Shown: positions 1 to 11,231, counted from the first letter of the stretch. The stretch: 64,000 nt of DNA from Hevea brasiliensis (GCF_030052815.1 NC_079510.1:34673823-34737822), one strand, 5' to 3'. Numbers and translations are program-made. The notes: a model not told the origin generated them from the sequence alone.

Positions 1-1544
1 ATGTATGGTTCAGTCGACGTGGCATCGCTTAGATTGGTTCTCGATGTGGTGGTGCCTCCCAAGTTCAAGGTCCCTGATTTCGACAAGTACACAGGGAATT
101 CAGATCCTCGCATTCACTTGGCCACCTATATCGCCAAGATGTCTGCTCTGACAGAGGACGATAGACTGCTGGTCCACTTTTTTCATGAGAGCCTCTCAGG
201 GGCAGCTTTGAGGTGGTGTATTCAGTTAGACAGGAGCAAACTGCGCTCCTGGAAGGATTTAGCTGATGCCTTCTTAAAGCAGTACAAATTTAACTGCGAT
301 GTGGCCCCGACAAGAAGGGACCTCCAGAACCTGGTACAGAAAGACAGAGAAAGCTTCAAGGAATATGCCCAGAGATGGAGAGAAAAGGCGGCAGAAGTGC
401 ATCCCCCGGTGACCGACAATGAGCTGTGCTCTCTGTTCATCGAAACTTTGAAGGCCCCTTACTTCAACTTGATGATTGGGAATACTTCCAACAGCTTCTC
501 TGACATCATACAGGCTAGCGAAAGGATAGAGGCCAACCTAAGAATGGGACGATTGCAGGAGTTGGCTGAGAACCCTGCAAAGAAAACTGCCAATTTTGGC
601 AAGAAAAAAGAGGGTGATGTCCATTCAGTCACCCGGCAGAATAATTACTCCCCATTCCCTCAAAACAATTATCGGCCATATCCTCCCCCTCATGGCCAAA
701 TAGTCGCCAACATCCCACCTCCTTTCCCAAATTATCCACACCCGCGCCCACAATATCCCCCACCTACAAATTACCAATCGAGACCGCCTCCTCCTCCTGC
801 TCAACCAAGACCACCACAAAACAACCCAAGACCCCAAGAAACCCTAATCCACCTCTTCCCCTCCCACTCAGTGAAATATACCGATACCTTGTCGGTATAA
901 ACCAAATCGTACCAGTTCCCCTAGATCCAATTCAGCCTCCATACCCCAGGTGGTATGATACCACTGCCCGTTGTGAGTATCATGGAGGGGCACAAGGGCA
1001 ATCAACCGATAACTGCGGGGCACTCAGGGGGAGAGTGCACGCTTTAATCAGAAACGGGTGGTTGAAGATTGAGGGAAATGGTTCCCTCCCCAATGTTACC
1101 TCAAACCCACTGCCTAACCATAATGCAGGCAGTGGTGTAAATATGATAGAGCCTGATGAAGAAGGATCAACACTGGAAGTAGACAAGCTGGCTCCTTACT
1201 TCAACGAAATTTTTACTGTGGCAATGAGGGAAGGCTACCTCTGCCCTCAGGTAGCGGGATTGGAAGAGAGTACGGGGTATCCTTATCATGGAGGGGCAGC
1301 TGATCACGAACTGCAGGGCTGTGAGGGATTCAAGCAGGAGGTTCGGAACTTATTGTCTCTCAAGGTTCTCAGATGCCAGACGAGGACGAAGATGGAAGAG
1401 GGAGTGAATACCACTAGATATAGCCAAAATGCTCCCACCCCTAAACCTAGAATCACTTTCTCACCCCCGGTAGCCTCACCACCAGTAACGGTTATCCGAG
1501 CCCTATCTCAGCTCCCTGTTACCAACACCCACGCCATACCTTAG
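1..1544 (+). pseudogene. Ogre/Tat gag (partial, frameshifted)
   Basis: Residues from the first base onward match the retrotransposon gag core: a helical block around LSGAALRWC, then SWKDLADAFLKQYKFN and ESFKEYAQRWREKA. A proline/tyrosine/asparagine-rich linker follows (about 620-840). The open frame breaks near 830-900 and continues in another frame. That second frame carries two copies of a cysteine-histidine motif of the form C-x-YHGGA-x8-C: one near 970-1025 (CEYHGGAQG...DNC) and one near 1275-1325 (YHGGAADHELQGC). Such motifs are usual in Tat gag in place of a classic CCHC knuckle. A TAG at 1542-1544 ends the second frame. The ATG at position 1 is probably internal, because Tat gag proteins normally have a longer N-terminal part. 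The protein would form the virus-like particle core. Confidence 0.85.
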
Positions 1545-1658
1545 AACTACAATTTCCAAGTCTTCACTTAAGGAGCGTCAAGCAGTACACCGGCTCCTAG
1601 CCTTGCTTCACCTCCGGCACCTCCTAAGCCATGTTTCACTCCTCATGCACACTTTCAG

Positions 1659-3067
1659 ATGACTTATGCTGGACCTACCACCAGTGCTACTCCCCAGATC
1701 GATCCCCAACCCGTCACTGCCACGAAGCCCTCCTCCCTTGAGCAAGAGGTCGAGTTCATAACTCGAAGTGGGAGGTGTTACAGTAACGACGAAAAAGAAA
1801 AGAGAAAAGGGAAAGTAAAAATGGGAGAGTCATTGAAGAACACTGAAGAGGAGGTTGAGAAGACAGAGGAAGCAGAGCCTGCTGAGCATAAAGAAGAGGA
1901 GGAACTGCTGCTCCAAATAATGAAACAGAGCGAGTATGATGTGGTGGAGCAATTGAGGAAAACTCTTGCCCGAATTTCGCTGTTATCGCTGATCTTGAGT
2001 TCGGAAGTGCACCGACAAACCTTGAAGAGAATCCTGGATCGGGCCTTTGTAAACCCCGACATTACTCCGGGGCAGTTTGAGAAGATAGTGGGACAAATCC
2101 AGGCATCCAGCTTTGTTACTTTCTCGGAGGACGAGATAGACCCTGCGGGTTTAAGGCACACTAAGGATCTACATGTAACAGTAAAGTGTAAGGGTTGTAT
2201 AGTAGCCAAGGTACTTATTGATAACGGGTCAGCTCTCAATGTACTCCCTAGCGCTACCTTAGCTAGGTTTCCAGTTGACCAATCGGACATACGTCAAAGT
2301 GCTATGGTGGTAAGAGCCTTTGACGGTACCAGAAGAGAAGTGTTGGGAGATATTGACTTGCCGCTTCAGATTGGCGCATACACTTTCAACGTCACATTCC
2401 AGGTGATGAACATTGAGCCTACCTATACTATGCTGCTGGGGAGGCCTTGGATCCATTCTGCGAACGCCGTTCCCTCAACTCTGCACCAGAAAATAAAATA
2501 CATCATGGACGGCAAAATCGTCACAGTAAAAGGAGAGGAGGCCTTGCTAGTCACCAAGCCGCAATCACTTCCCTATGTGGAGGCAGCTGAGGAGTCATTA
2601 GAAAGCTCCTTCCAAGCCCTCGAGTTACAAGAAACCATCTCAGAAAATGAAGGGGCTATGGCTATGGTAGCCAAAATAATGACAAGGAGTGGGTACGAAG
2701 AAGGCAAAGGCCTAGGCGCCACATTACAGGGAATCGTTGAACCCATACCAACTATCCAAAAGGTAGGCCGCTGCGGTTTGGGTTATGAGGAAGATGCCCT
2801 TATGGATGGGCATTTCTGGATGAGGAAAATGCTCCGGGATCAAAGGTTCGATCGGAAAATGGGAAAGATGAAAGTAGTCCCAAGAATTACGGAGATCTTC
2901 ACTAAACCGGTCATTCAGTATCCGGTAAATACAGAAGAATCGCCCGATGATCCATCCATAAATGTCATCCAACTGGATTCCTTGTATGAGGCCCTAGTCT
3001 CACCAATGACTGAGGGGCAAGAGCTGAACAACTGGACAACCGAGGACATCCCTGTGCTCAATTTTGA
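1659..3067 (+). pseudogene. Ogre/Tat protease with G-patch-like segment (exon before intron)
   Basis: This open frame begins close to the conserved linker FITRSGRCYS and passes through a lysine/glutamate-rich stretch. It then carries an aspartic protease domain whose active-site loop reads VLIDNGSALNVLP (Asp codon at 2220-2222). The flap side continues through GDIDLPLQIGAYTF, and the domain closes with MLLGRPWIHSANAVPS. A G-patch-like glycine segment follows (GYEEGKGLGATLQGI to RCGLGYE, about 2690-2790), as in other Tat polyproteins. The frame runs into TAA at 3069-3071. The last two bases before a GTAAAG donor at 3068 join in frame with sequence at 3242, so the stop is probably removed by splicing. 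The protease would cut the polyprotein inside particles. Confidence in the domain is high; intactness of this exon alone looks good. Confidence 0.88.
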
Positions 3068-3241
3068 GTAAAGTACCTTTGGTTATCTACACTTGATCAT
3101 TTTGTCCATGGTGACAAGTGTAATACTGTAAATGGACCTTTTCTTATGGCACAAACGTTAATGAATTAATAGCGCATTTTAAATCCAATTCTCTCTTTCT
3201 TTTGAATTCCATCCTTATAATACATTTTTTTATTCATTCAG
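3068..3241 (+). other. Probable Ogre-type intron between protease and RT
   Basis: The segment starts GTAAAG (3068) and ends in a pyrimidine-rich run followed by TTCATTCAG (3241). It is AT-rich, 174 bp long and contains in-frame stops. Joining GA at 3066-3067 to G at 3242 makes a Glu codon, and the same frame then stays open from 3243 through the RT start. An intron at exactly this place, between protease and RT, is an established feature of Ogre elements. That splicing occurs here is inferred from sequence only. Confidence 0.75.
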
Positions 3242-5039
3242 GACCATTCATCAATTAACACCTAATAATCCAATAGATTTAGAGATTCCTCTGGTTAATT
3301 TTGAAATCCCCATAACTGCCATTACTTCAAATGATTCTGAGGAAGACCCTACACAAGAAGACAGTGAAAAGGATGAGCCCTCCCTCGTGCCTTGTGGAGA
3401 CGAAACGCGCACCATAAATTTAGGCACAGAAGAAGTAAAAAGGGAACTCAAGGTAGTGGAGAGTGAAGAATTGGGAGATATGATCAGTCTGCTTAAAGAA
3501 TTCCTCGACGTATTTTCCTGGAGCTATGATGATATGGTGGGTCTGGACCCCCAGATAGTGACGCACAAAATTCCCTTAATTCCAGGGATAGTCCCGGTAA
3601 AGCAGAAATTAAGGAGAATGAATCCCAACACACTGCTCAAAGTTCGGGATGAAGTCAAGAAACAGTATGACGCTGGGTTCCTGGAAGTGGTCAAATATCC
3701 CCAATGGATAGCTAATGTGGTCCCGGTAATGAAGAAAGACGGGAGAGTTCGCATGCGTCGACATGAGGATCTCAATAAAGCGAGCTTGAAAGACGATTTC
3801 CTCTCCTCACATTGATGTGTTAGTTGACAATCTCATGGATTGGGCAGGTGTTCGTGTATTGATGGGGCATCAGGGTACAATCAGATCCCGATGGACGAGG
3901 AAGACAAGGATAAAACTGCTTTCATCACTCAATGGGGAGTATTTTGCTATCGGGTCATGCCTTTTAGGTTGAAGAATGCTGGTGCTACCTACCAGCGTGC
4001 AATGGTCACATTATTCCACGATATGATGCATAAAGAGGTGGAAGTGTATGTGGATGATATGATCATCAAATCCCGGGGAGAAGAAAGTCATGTGCAGGTA
4101 CTGAGGAAAGTATTCAAGAGACTCAGGAAATACCAGTTGAAACTGAACCCTGCCAAATGCATATTCGGAGCTAGATCGGGAAAGTTATTGGGATTCATAG
4201 TAAGCGAGAGGGGAATAGAGGTTGATCCAGACAAGGTTCGAGCTATTCAAGAGATGCCATCCCCAAGAACAGAAAGGGAGGTGCGCAGTTTTCTGAGAAA
4301 GTTGAACTACATTTCGAGATTTATTTCCAATCTCACTGCCAAAGCTGAGCCAATTTTCAGGCTACTCCGGAAGAACAACTCCACCCAATGGGATTCAGTT
4401 TGCCAAGAGGCTTTTGAGAAGATCAAGCAATACTTGTCAAGACCACCAGTATTGGTCCCACCCGTGGCAGGGAGGCCTCTTATCTTGTATATGGCAGTCC
4501 AGCAGAACTCGATGGGATGTGTTTTGGGACAACATGATGACACCGGGCGAAAGGAGAGGGCTATTTATTACCTAAGTAAGAAGTTCAATGATTGTGAGTC
4601 AAGGTACTCTTTCTTAGAAAAGACGTGCTGCGCGTTAGCCTGGACAGCAAATCGCCTCAAGCACTACATGTTGAATCACCAGACATGGCTCATCTCCAGG
4701 ATGGATCCTATCAAATATGTATTCGAAAGCCCATTCGTGCCAGGAAGGATAGCCAAATGGCAGGTTATACTCTCCCAATATGACATAGTCTATATGACCC
4801 GGAAAGCGGTGAAAGGTAGCGTGATTGCTGACCTCCTAGCAGAAAATCCTATCCAGGATTATGAAGCTCTGGATTTTGAGTTCCCTGATGAGCATATTAA
4901 TGAAGTGGACTGCGAAGAAGAGGGGCCAGCCGATGTATGGGAAATGTATTTCGACGGAGCAGTCAATTTGTCCGGGAATGGAATTGGAGCTGTATTGATA
5001 TCCCCAGATGGAAAGCACTTCCCGATAGCATTAAGTTGA
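3242..5039 (+). pseudogene. Ogre/Tat reverse transcriptase and RNase H (frameshifted)
   Basis: After the probable intron an acidic linker (about 3300-3460) leads into the RT domain. Visible RT landmarks are LRRMNPNTLLKVRDEVKKQ, DGRVRM, the first catalytic region IDGASGYNQIPM (about 3855-3890), YVDDMIIKS with the YVDD box at 4047-4058, and LGFIVSERGIEVDPDKV. The first RNase H follows with the pattern RPLILYMAVQQNSMGCVLGQ, YYLSKKF, YSFLEKTCCALAW. Two frame changes lie at about 3790-3840, just after KDDF, so the active-site Asp is in a different frame from the fingers. At about 5035 the frame breaks again inside the second RNase H. The catalytic aspartates are still encoded, so inactivation is by frameshift rather than active-site loss. 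Confidence 0.88.
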
Positions 5040-5400
5040 GATTTGACTGCACCAACAACGTCGCGGAATACGAAGCTTGTGTGATGGGTCTACAGGCCGC
5101 CATCGAAATGAAAATCAGGAAGCTGGAGGTATACGGAGACTCAGCCCTGATTATTTATCAAGTCAAGGGAGAATGGCAAACCAAGGATCCCAAGCTAATC
5201 CCGTATCAAAAGTACCTATTGGAGCTGATAAAGAAATTCGAAGAAATCTCTTTCACTCACCTTAGTAGGGACAAGAATCAATTTGCTGATGCCTTAGCTA
5301 CTCTAGCTGTTATGGCTCAAATCGAAGAGGGTCAGATGATTCAGACATTGAAGATTAAAGCAAGAAGTGAGCCAGCATATTGCTTCATGATTGAAGAAGA
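4930..5400 (+). pseudogene. Second, archaeal-like RNase H domain of Tat element
   Basis: A separate RNase H-like domain follows the first. It starts with MYFDGAVNLSGNGIGAVLIS (about 4940-5005), changes frame near 5035, and continues as NNVAEYEACVMGLQAAIEM, LEVYGDSALIIYQVKGEW and HLSRDKNQFADALATLAVM. The Asp, Glu and Asp positions expected of RNase H (FDG, EYEA, GDS) and the final ADALA block are all visible. An additional archaeal-type RNase H located after the ordinary one is a published feature of Tat-clade elements. It would help remove RNA from the RNA-DNA hybrid during reverse transcription. The frame change makes this copy non-functional. Confidence 0.82.
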
Positions 5401-6663
5401 GCCCGATAGAAAGCCTTGGTATCATGACATCCTGGTCTACTGTAGAACCAGAGAATTCCCTTTGGGGGCAAACCGAAATGAAAAGAGGATGCTTCGGAGA
5501 TTAGCATTGGGATACTTCCCCAGTGGAGAAACCCTATACAAGAGGAGCTCCAACGGCGAATTATTGAGATGTGTGGATGCAAAGGAGGCGAAGAAAATCC
5601 TTTTTGAGACTCATGAAGGAAATTGTGCAACCCATGCCAATGGGCACATGATGGCTAAGCAAATCATGCGACGTGGGTATTTTTGGACCATAATGGAAAA
5701 GGATTGCGTCGAGTATTTCCGAAAATGCCATAAGTGTCAAATCTATGCCGATCCAATCAATGTGCCACCTCACAAGTTGTTCAACCTCGTCTCACCATGG
5801 CCTTTCGCAATGTGGGGCATCGATGTGATTGGTCCCATAAATCCCAAGGCATCCAATGGACACAGATTCATCCTTGTAGCCATCGACTATTTCTCCAAGT
5901 GGGTCGAGGCGACATCCTATGCGCATATCACACAGAATACGTTTCTCAGATTTCTCAGAAGCAATATTATCTGCCGGCATGGCCTCCCTAATGAAATCGT
6001 CACCGATAACGCTAAGAATCTGAATGGTCCGAGGATTCAGAAATTGTGTGATTAATACAAAATCCGACACCTCAATTCCTCCCCATACCGTCCCCAGATG
6101 AATGGAGTGGTGGAAGCTGCAAACAAAAACCTCAAGAGGATAATCCGGAAAATGACAGTCACGTATAGGGATTGGCATGATATGCTTCCTTACGCTCTCC
6201 ACGCATACCGAATTTCCGTGAGAACCTCAACCGGGGCAACTCCATACTCGCTGGTTTACGGCATGGAAGCAGTATTGCCGATTGAAGTTGAAATTCCTTC
6301 CCTAAGGATTCTGAAGGAGGCAGGAATTGATGAGTCAGAATGGATCCAGTTAAGGTTGGATCAGTTAAACTTGCTTGATGAGAAAAGGTTAGCGTGACAT
6401 GTCATGAAGCGATTATACGGATGAGAATGGCTAGAGCCTTTGACAAAAATGTTCGCCCGCGCGAATTCCAACCCGGGGACTTAGTTCTGAAGAAAGTACT
6501 GCCAAATCAAAATGATCCCCGGGGCAAATGGTCACCAACCTACGAGGGACCCTATGTGGTTAAAAAGGCATTTTCTGGAGGAGCCTTGATCTTGACCCAC
6601 ATGGACGGTGAAGAGTTTCCGAGACCTGTGAATGCTGACACCGTCAGAAAATATTATGCCTAA
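5390..6663 (+). pseudogene. Ogre/Tat integrase (stops and one frameshift)
   Basis: The zinc-binding HHCC region is visible as HEGNCATHANGHMMAK followed by CHKCQI (about 5610-5750). The catalytic core begins with WGIDVIGPINPKASNG (Asp codon 5822-5824), runs through IDYFSKWVEA, has the second Asp in IVTDNAKN (near 6004), and the Glu in VVEAANKNLKRI (near 6113). A stop TAA at 6053-6055 cuts the core between the second Asp and the Glu. A TGA at 6395-6397 and a frame change at about 6400-6425 separate the C-terminal region, which resumes with RMARAFDKNV and ends KWSPTYEGPYVVKKAF...VRKYYA at TAA 6661. The TGA could derive from a CGA arginine codon by one transition. The enzyme would insert the cDNA into the genome. 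Confidence 0.88.
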
Positions 6664-7212
6664 AAAAAAAAAAAAAGGGGTAGGAGTGAAAACCCGAAAG
6701 GGCGCTCCTAGCAAAATGTGTGAAAGAAGGTGAAAACCTCGAAGGGGCGCTTTCTGTAAAACGAGTGAAGGATGAAAACCCGAAAGGGCGCCTTAGAAAA
6801 GTAAGTTAGCAAAAAAAAAAAAAAAAATCTAGGGGTGAAAACCTGAAAGGGCATCCCAAGAACCAAAAGGGAGAAACGAGGAATGGGGGGCATAAAACCA
6901 GGATGAAGAGGAAACTGTCACAGCATGAGGCTTCAGAGAACTTGAAATAATGGCATTTAAGGGATTTCAAAATTAGCCACAAGGAATATGTGAGATCTAT
7001 CCTTGTACCCTTCTTCTTTGAAACTTTTTCTTGTTTATATTAAACCATAATAAAATCATACTTCATTCCCCATGTTTCTATCTTTCCCTTATATTTATCT
7101 TTCTGCAATCTCGTTATTTAATGCGCTATTTAAATCTGTTAAAATTTTTGCCATAAGATTAAGATTTGACAATTGATAACCTCACGTACTTTACTATGAG
7201 ATTTGCAGGGAA

Positions 7213-7243
<31 letters not shown>

Positions 7244-7440
7244 CTAGAGGTGAAAACCTGGAAAGGCGCTTATGGTCATATAGACGAAGGGGAAGTAAAG
7301 ACCCGCAAGGGTGCTTTTCGGGGGAAAATCTGAAAAACAAAATGGGGCATTTCAAGAAACAAGGCCATAGGTCAAGTCTTGCAACTCGTCCTCCATTCAT
7401 CATTGGTCTTCGGGATTCTGTTAAGTACACTTCATTGGGG
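6661..7440 (+). repeat. Element 3' UTR with diverged GTGAAAACCCGAAAGGGCGC repeats
   Basis: Right after the integrase stop, a motif close to GTGAAAACCCGAAAGGGCGC recurs at about 6686, 6730, 6772, 6836 and 7248, with a weaker form near 7295. Copies are separated by A-rich runs, including A tracts at 6661-6676, 6811-6827 and 7217-7243. The rest of the stretch is AT-rich and without a credible gene. The motif block is part of the Tat element's post-pol region; its function is unknown to me. Confidence 0.7.
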
Positions 7441-7499
7441 AAGAACTTCTTGTGTCCGGATCAGGCTTGCTTTGTGAGTGCAATTTAAATTTCCTGCCG

Positions 7500-8430
7500 A
7501 TTTTAATTACCTGCAATTTACATTTCCTGTCATCAACCTCTGGTTCCTTGATCTAAGTTGATTTTAATTTTCCTGCAATTTAAATTTTCTGCTATCAACC
7601 TCTGGTTCCTTGATCTAAGTTGAATTTAATTTTCCTGCAATTTAAATTTTCTGTTATCAACCTCTGGTTCCTTGATCTAAGTTGATTTTAATTTCCCGCA
7701 ATTTAAATTTTCTGTTATCAACCTCTGGTTCCTTGATCTAAGTTGATTTTAATTTCCCGCAATTTAAATTTTCTGTTATCAACCTCTGGTTCCTTGATCT
7801 AAGTTGAATTTAATTTTCCTGCAATTTAAATTTTCTGTTATCAACCTCTGGCTCCTTGATCTAAGTTGATTTTAATTTCCCGCAATTTAAATTTTCTGTT
7901 ATCAACCTCTGGTTCCTTGATCTAAGTTGAATTTAATTTTCCTGCAATTTAAATTTTCTGTTATCAACCTCTGGTTCCTTGATCTAAGTTGATTTTAATT
8001 TCCCGTAATTTAAATTTTCTGTTATCAACCTCTGGTTCCTTGATCTAAGTTAAATTTAATTTTCCTGCAATTTAAATTTTCTGTTATCAACCTCTGGTTC
8101 CTTGATCTAAGTTGAATTTAATTTTCCTGCAATTTAAATTTTCTGTTATCAACCTCTGGTTCCTTGATCTAAGTTGATTTTAATTTCCCGCAATTTAAAT
8201 TTCCTGTTATCAACCTCTGGTTCCTTGATCAATTTAAATTTTCTGTTATCAACCTCTGGTTCCTTGATCTAAGTTGATTTTAATTTCCTGCAATTTAAAT
8301 TTTCTGTTATCAACCTCTGGTTCCTTGATCTAAGTTGATTTTAATTTCCCGCAATTTAAATTTTCTGTTATCAACCTCTGGTTCCTTGATCTAAGTTGAT
8401 TTTAATTTCCAGCAATTTTAAATTTTCTGC
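7500..8430 (+). repeat. Tandem array of about 61-62 bp units in the element 3' UTR
   Basis: About fifteen occurrences of TCAACCTCTGG recur every 61-62 bp, each inside a unit that also contains TTGATCTAAGTTGA and CAATTTAAATTTTCTG. Two unit forms are visible. One reads GTTGAATTTAATTTTCCTGC and the other GTTGATTTTAATTTCCCGC. One unit near 8225-8255 is shortened to about half. The copies differ at few positions, which points to recent amplification or conversion. Tandem repeats in the 3' UTR of Tat/Ogre elements are known and have been proposed as a source of plant satellite DNA. No ORF or RNA gene is seen here. Confidence 0.93.
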
Positions 8431-8650
8431 CAACTTTAATTTCCTGCAATTTTACTTTCTTGCTATCATTCCCTATGTTTCTGGTTCTTTGATCCAAGTT
8501 GTTTTCAGTTCAACTTCTGTTGCGAATTCCTAGGCCACCAACTTAAGTATGCTTTAGCTCCCTAACTTCGAACGCCTAATCGTCCAAAATATGAGTCTGA
8601 ATCTTTACATAATTCCTACACGGAAATTTTTCCTTTAATAGAAATTATGT

Positions 8651-8663
8651 AAAGAGGGGCAGC
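8651..8663 (+). other. Polypurine tract of Ogre/Tat element
   Basis: AAAGAGGGGCAGC lies directly before the LTR start TGTCGACACC. A purine run immediately 5' of the 3' LTR is the primer site for plus-strand cDNA synthesis in LTR retrotransposons, and this sequence is typical of plant Tat elements. Confidence 0.85.
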
Positions 8664-9219
8664 TGTCGACACCATATTTTGCCGATCCCCAGAATCAATA
8701 AACTTCGAAACCGATCCCTAGCACTAAGTCTCTCTTTGCCATCTAATCACAGTTCCGATCTCTCTTCACAGAGAGTTGAGTCAATGCTAAGCTCTCGTAT
8801 CCGTTAAAGCCTTACCGGTCTCTCAAATCATTCACCGATCTCTCAAGCCAATTGTCGAATATCGACCGATTAACTATATTCCCGATCTCTCTTGTCGATT
8901 TAAATTGAACTAACACTAGAACCTTGCTGCCAATATTTATGATCGACCTCTCTTTTAAAAGTTTAGGAATAATCAAGCTAAGGTTCTAATCCGGTTTAAT
9001 GAAGATCCCGATCTTAGATGTTCAAGCCAAAATTTTCAATTAAGTTCCGTTTAGCAATCTCATGCATGTTGTATTTTCCGATCTCTCACACTTAGGATAA
9101 TAATAGTTTTCAGTTGTTTCAATATACTCAGACAATCAAGTGTTTAGAAATTTTCCGATCACAACCATTCATCAAACAAAAAGGCATTCTATTTCATTTC
9201 ATTGCAAAATTTGTACAAG

Positions 9220-11066
9220 TTATTCGGCTGGGGGATCACCCCCAGCCTGATCTACATTTCGCTCATCCTCTCCCTCCTCTTCACTATCCTCACCCTCGCC
9301 CCCGGGAGCCAGGTCGGCCATCCAAGAGAAGTCCTCTTCTGGGTAACGCTTCTGGAGTTCGGCCAAGAGGTCCTTGTGAGCATTCACATAGGCACCAGCT
9401 ATCCCTGTCACCATTTCTTCGTCTTTCGCCTTAAGCTCCTCGATAAGTTGAGCGACCTGAGAAGCTTCGTTGGCCCGGAGCGCCTGGACCTCCTCGAGAG
9501 CACGATCCCTTTCAGCCAGAACATGATTCTGTTCGGCCAACCTGTCTTCATAGAACTTCGCCCGCCCCTCAACTTGAGATATGTAATCCTGAGTGGATGC
9601 GAGTTAGGATTGGAGGGAAGTCACTTCCTGATTCTTCTTCTCGATTTCCTTGCCCAGGCGATGAGCCTTTTCCCGAACTATGGTCTGGTTCACCAGACAC
9701 TCCACGTTCAGGCTCATGGATCGAGTCAAGATATCGTCAAGGCTGTCCGGGGATAGCCTGTCCCGATCCTCCCGAAGGCAGATGGAAGACCCCAAGACTT
9801 TGGCAAAACTGGGATTCTCCCGGACAGTCCGGTTATTCTTCAGGGACTCGATCAACGTTTGAGCACCACGAGAAGAGGCTCTCACAGAAGATTGAGAAGG
9901 ACCCCTTTCTGTGCTTGGAGCAGCTGGAGGAGGTGGAGCCGGCTCTTCCTGTTGAGGAGGAGATCGGACAGCTTCAGTGATCGGCGGCCCCGAAGGTCGG
10001 GACGGGCCTCCTTGCGTCTCCCCTGGTTCATGGCCGGGAGTTTGAAGCATTTCCGAACGCTTCATCTCCTTTACTTTCCGGGAGATCTCTCTTTCTTTCT
10101 TCCGCTTCCTAGAACCCTCATCACCCGCCATACCTGCACAAAGAAGAGGTCAGTGAGATCGCTAAGGTCCTGAGATCTGAGATGTAGAAAATACCAGTGC
10201 CGAGGTCAGAGAGCGGAAGTTCGCGATCTTGGCCGGTGAGCAGCTGTATGGTCCAATGGTGCAGCTCGACAGTCACCGCATCTAAACAGGAATACTTTTG
10301 AGTGGCAGCCTGATTCTTCAAATTCATCACTATTAAGCTTTCCTCCTGGTTCAGGGTAATGCGCTTCGGAAGCAAGGGCCCCTGGTGCCACCAGCTACGA
10401 GGGAAGTCCTCAAAGCAGGTCAGATTTTTGCTCCTCAGAATAAAGAAGCGGTTCTTCCAATTTTTAAGGGAGGAGGGCAGATCGGTGAAGAGCCCGCAAT
10501 GAGGCTTCGCCTGAAAGAACCAGTGCTCGTCGTCCTTTCGGCGAGTTAGCCTGTGCAGTTCGGCGAATACCTTAGCCGTAGGTCTGATTCCCTTAGCTCG
10601 TCATAGGCCTCGGAAGGCTACTAGGATCCGCCACGAGTTAGGGTGAACTTGAGCAATGCACACTCGGTGAAGTTTTAGGACCTCCTTGAAGAAGTCATCC
10701 AGAGGGAACCGAAGACCGGCCTTTAACTGTTCCTCGTATACCATAACCAGGTCATTCTCTTCAAAGAAGTGATCGGTTCGGTGATCGCCGTGACACCGGA
10801 TAAGTTCGTACGAATCAGGACGAATATTGTACTCCTGGCTGAACGATTGCAGATCGGACTCTTGCAAGATCGATGGCAGCTCGTCCATAGGGAGATTCTC
10901 CCTCCCTGAAGAAGGTACGTGCCTTGATGGTCCGATCCGCCCCGAGCCGAACGAGACCCTAGGAGGTTCTCACGCCGCTTGGCCCGACCACCTCTTCTTC
11001 GTCAGACGACCACGAGAACTGAATGGAAGGAGGACTCGCCGCTCTTTGACCCTCGGCACCGCTCAT
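9220..11066 (-). pseudogene. Antisense transposon ORF with 'putative gypsy type transposon' domain and coiled coil
   Basis: On the minus strand a start codon at 11066-11064 begins MSGAEGQRAASPPSIQFSWSS. After a frame change near 10890-10975 the next part (10888-10601) reads YNIRPDSYELIRC, FFEENDLVMVYEEQLKAGLRF and HPNSWRILVAFRGL. This matches my knowledge of the plant 'putative gypsy type transposon' domain (PF04195). After a stop, similarity-like sequence continues to about 10190 (DEHWFFQAKPHCG, LTGQDRELPLS). A possible short intron ends at a TTTGTGCAG acceptor near 10142, followed by the part MAGDEGSRKRKKEREI (10131 onward), a proline/glutamine-rich linker, and a charged helical region (AERDRALEEVQALRANEA) ending in an acidic tail at 9220. 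A single in-frame TAA at 9606-9604 interrupts the last part. Extra antisense ORFs are known in Tat elements; their role is unknown. Confidence 0.7.
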
Positions 11067-11223
11067 TTTCAAAGAAAACAAAGAACTTAAACTAAAAAGA
11101 AGATCAAAGCCCTTACCGGAGTCTGATCGGCGCCGGAAGAACTTGAGTAAACGAGAGAACTTTGAGGTTGCGAGCGAGAGAGTGAAAATGACATACAGGA
11201 GCAAATGGCTAACCCCTCACCCC

Positions 11224-11231
11224 TATTTATA
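11224..11231 (-). promoter_or_regulatory. TATA box for the antisense transposon ORF
   Basis: TATAAATA is present on the minus strand here, about 158 bp upstream of the antisense ATG at 11066. A start of transcription about 30 bp downstream would leave a leader of roughly 130 bases. This supports the antisense ORF being a real transcription unit, not a chance frame. Confidence 0.55.

Noticed and set aside
7500..8430. Regular repeat array that might be read as a CRISPR
   Set aside because: Units are directly tandem with no unique spacers, the sequence is in a plant retrotransposon, and there are no cas genes.
9114..9980. Plus-strand open frames overlapping the antisense ORF
   Set aside because: They are shadows of the minus-strand coding sequence, with arginine- and serine-rich composition typical of an opposite-strand frame.
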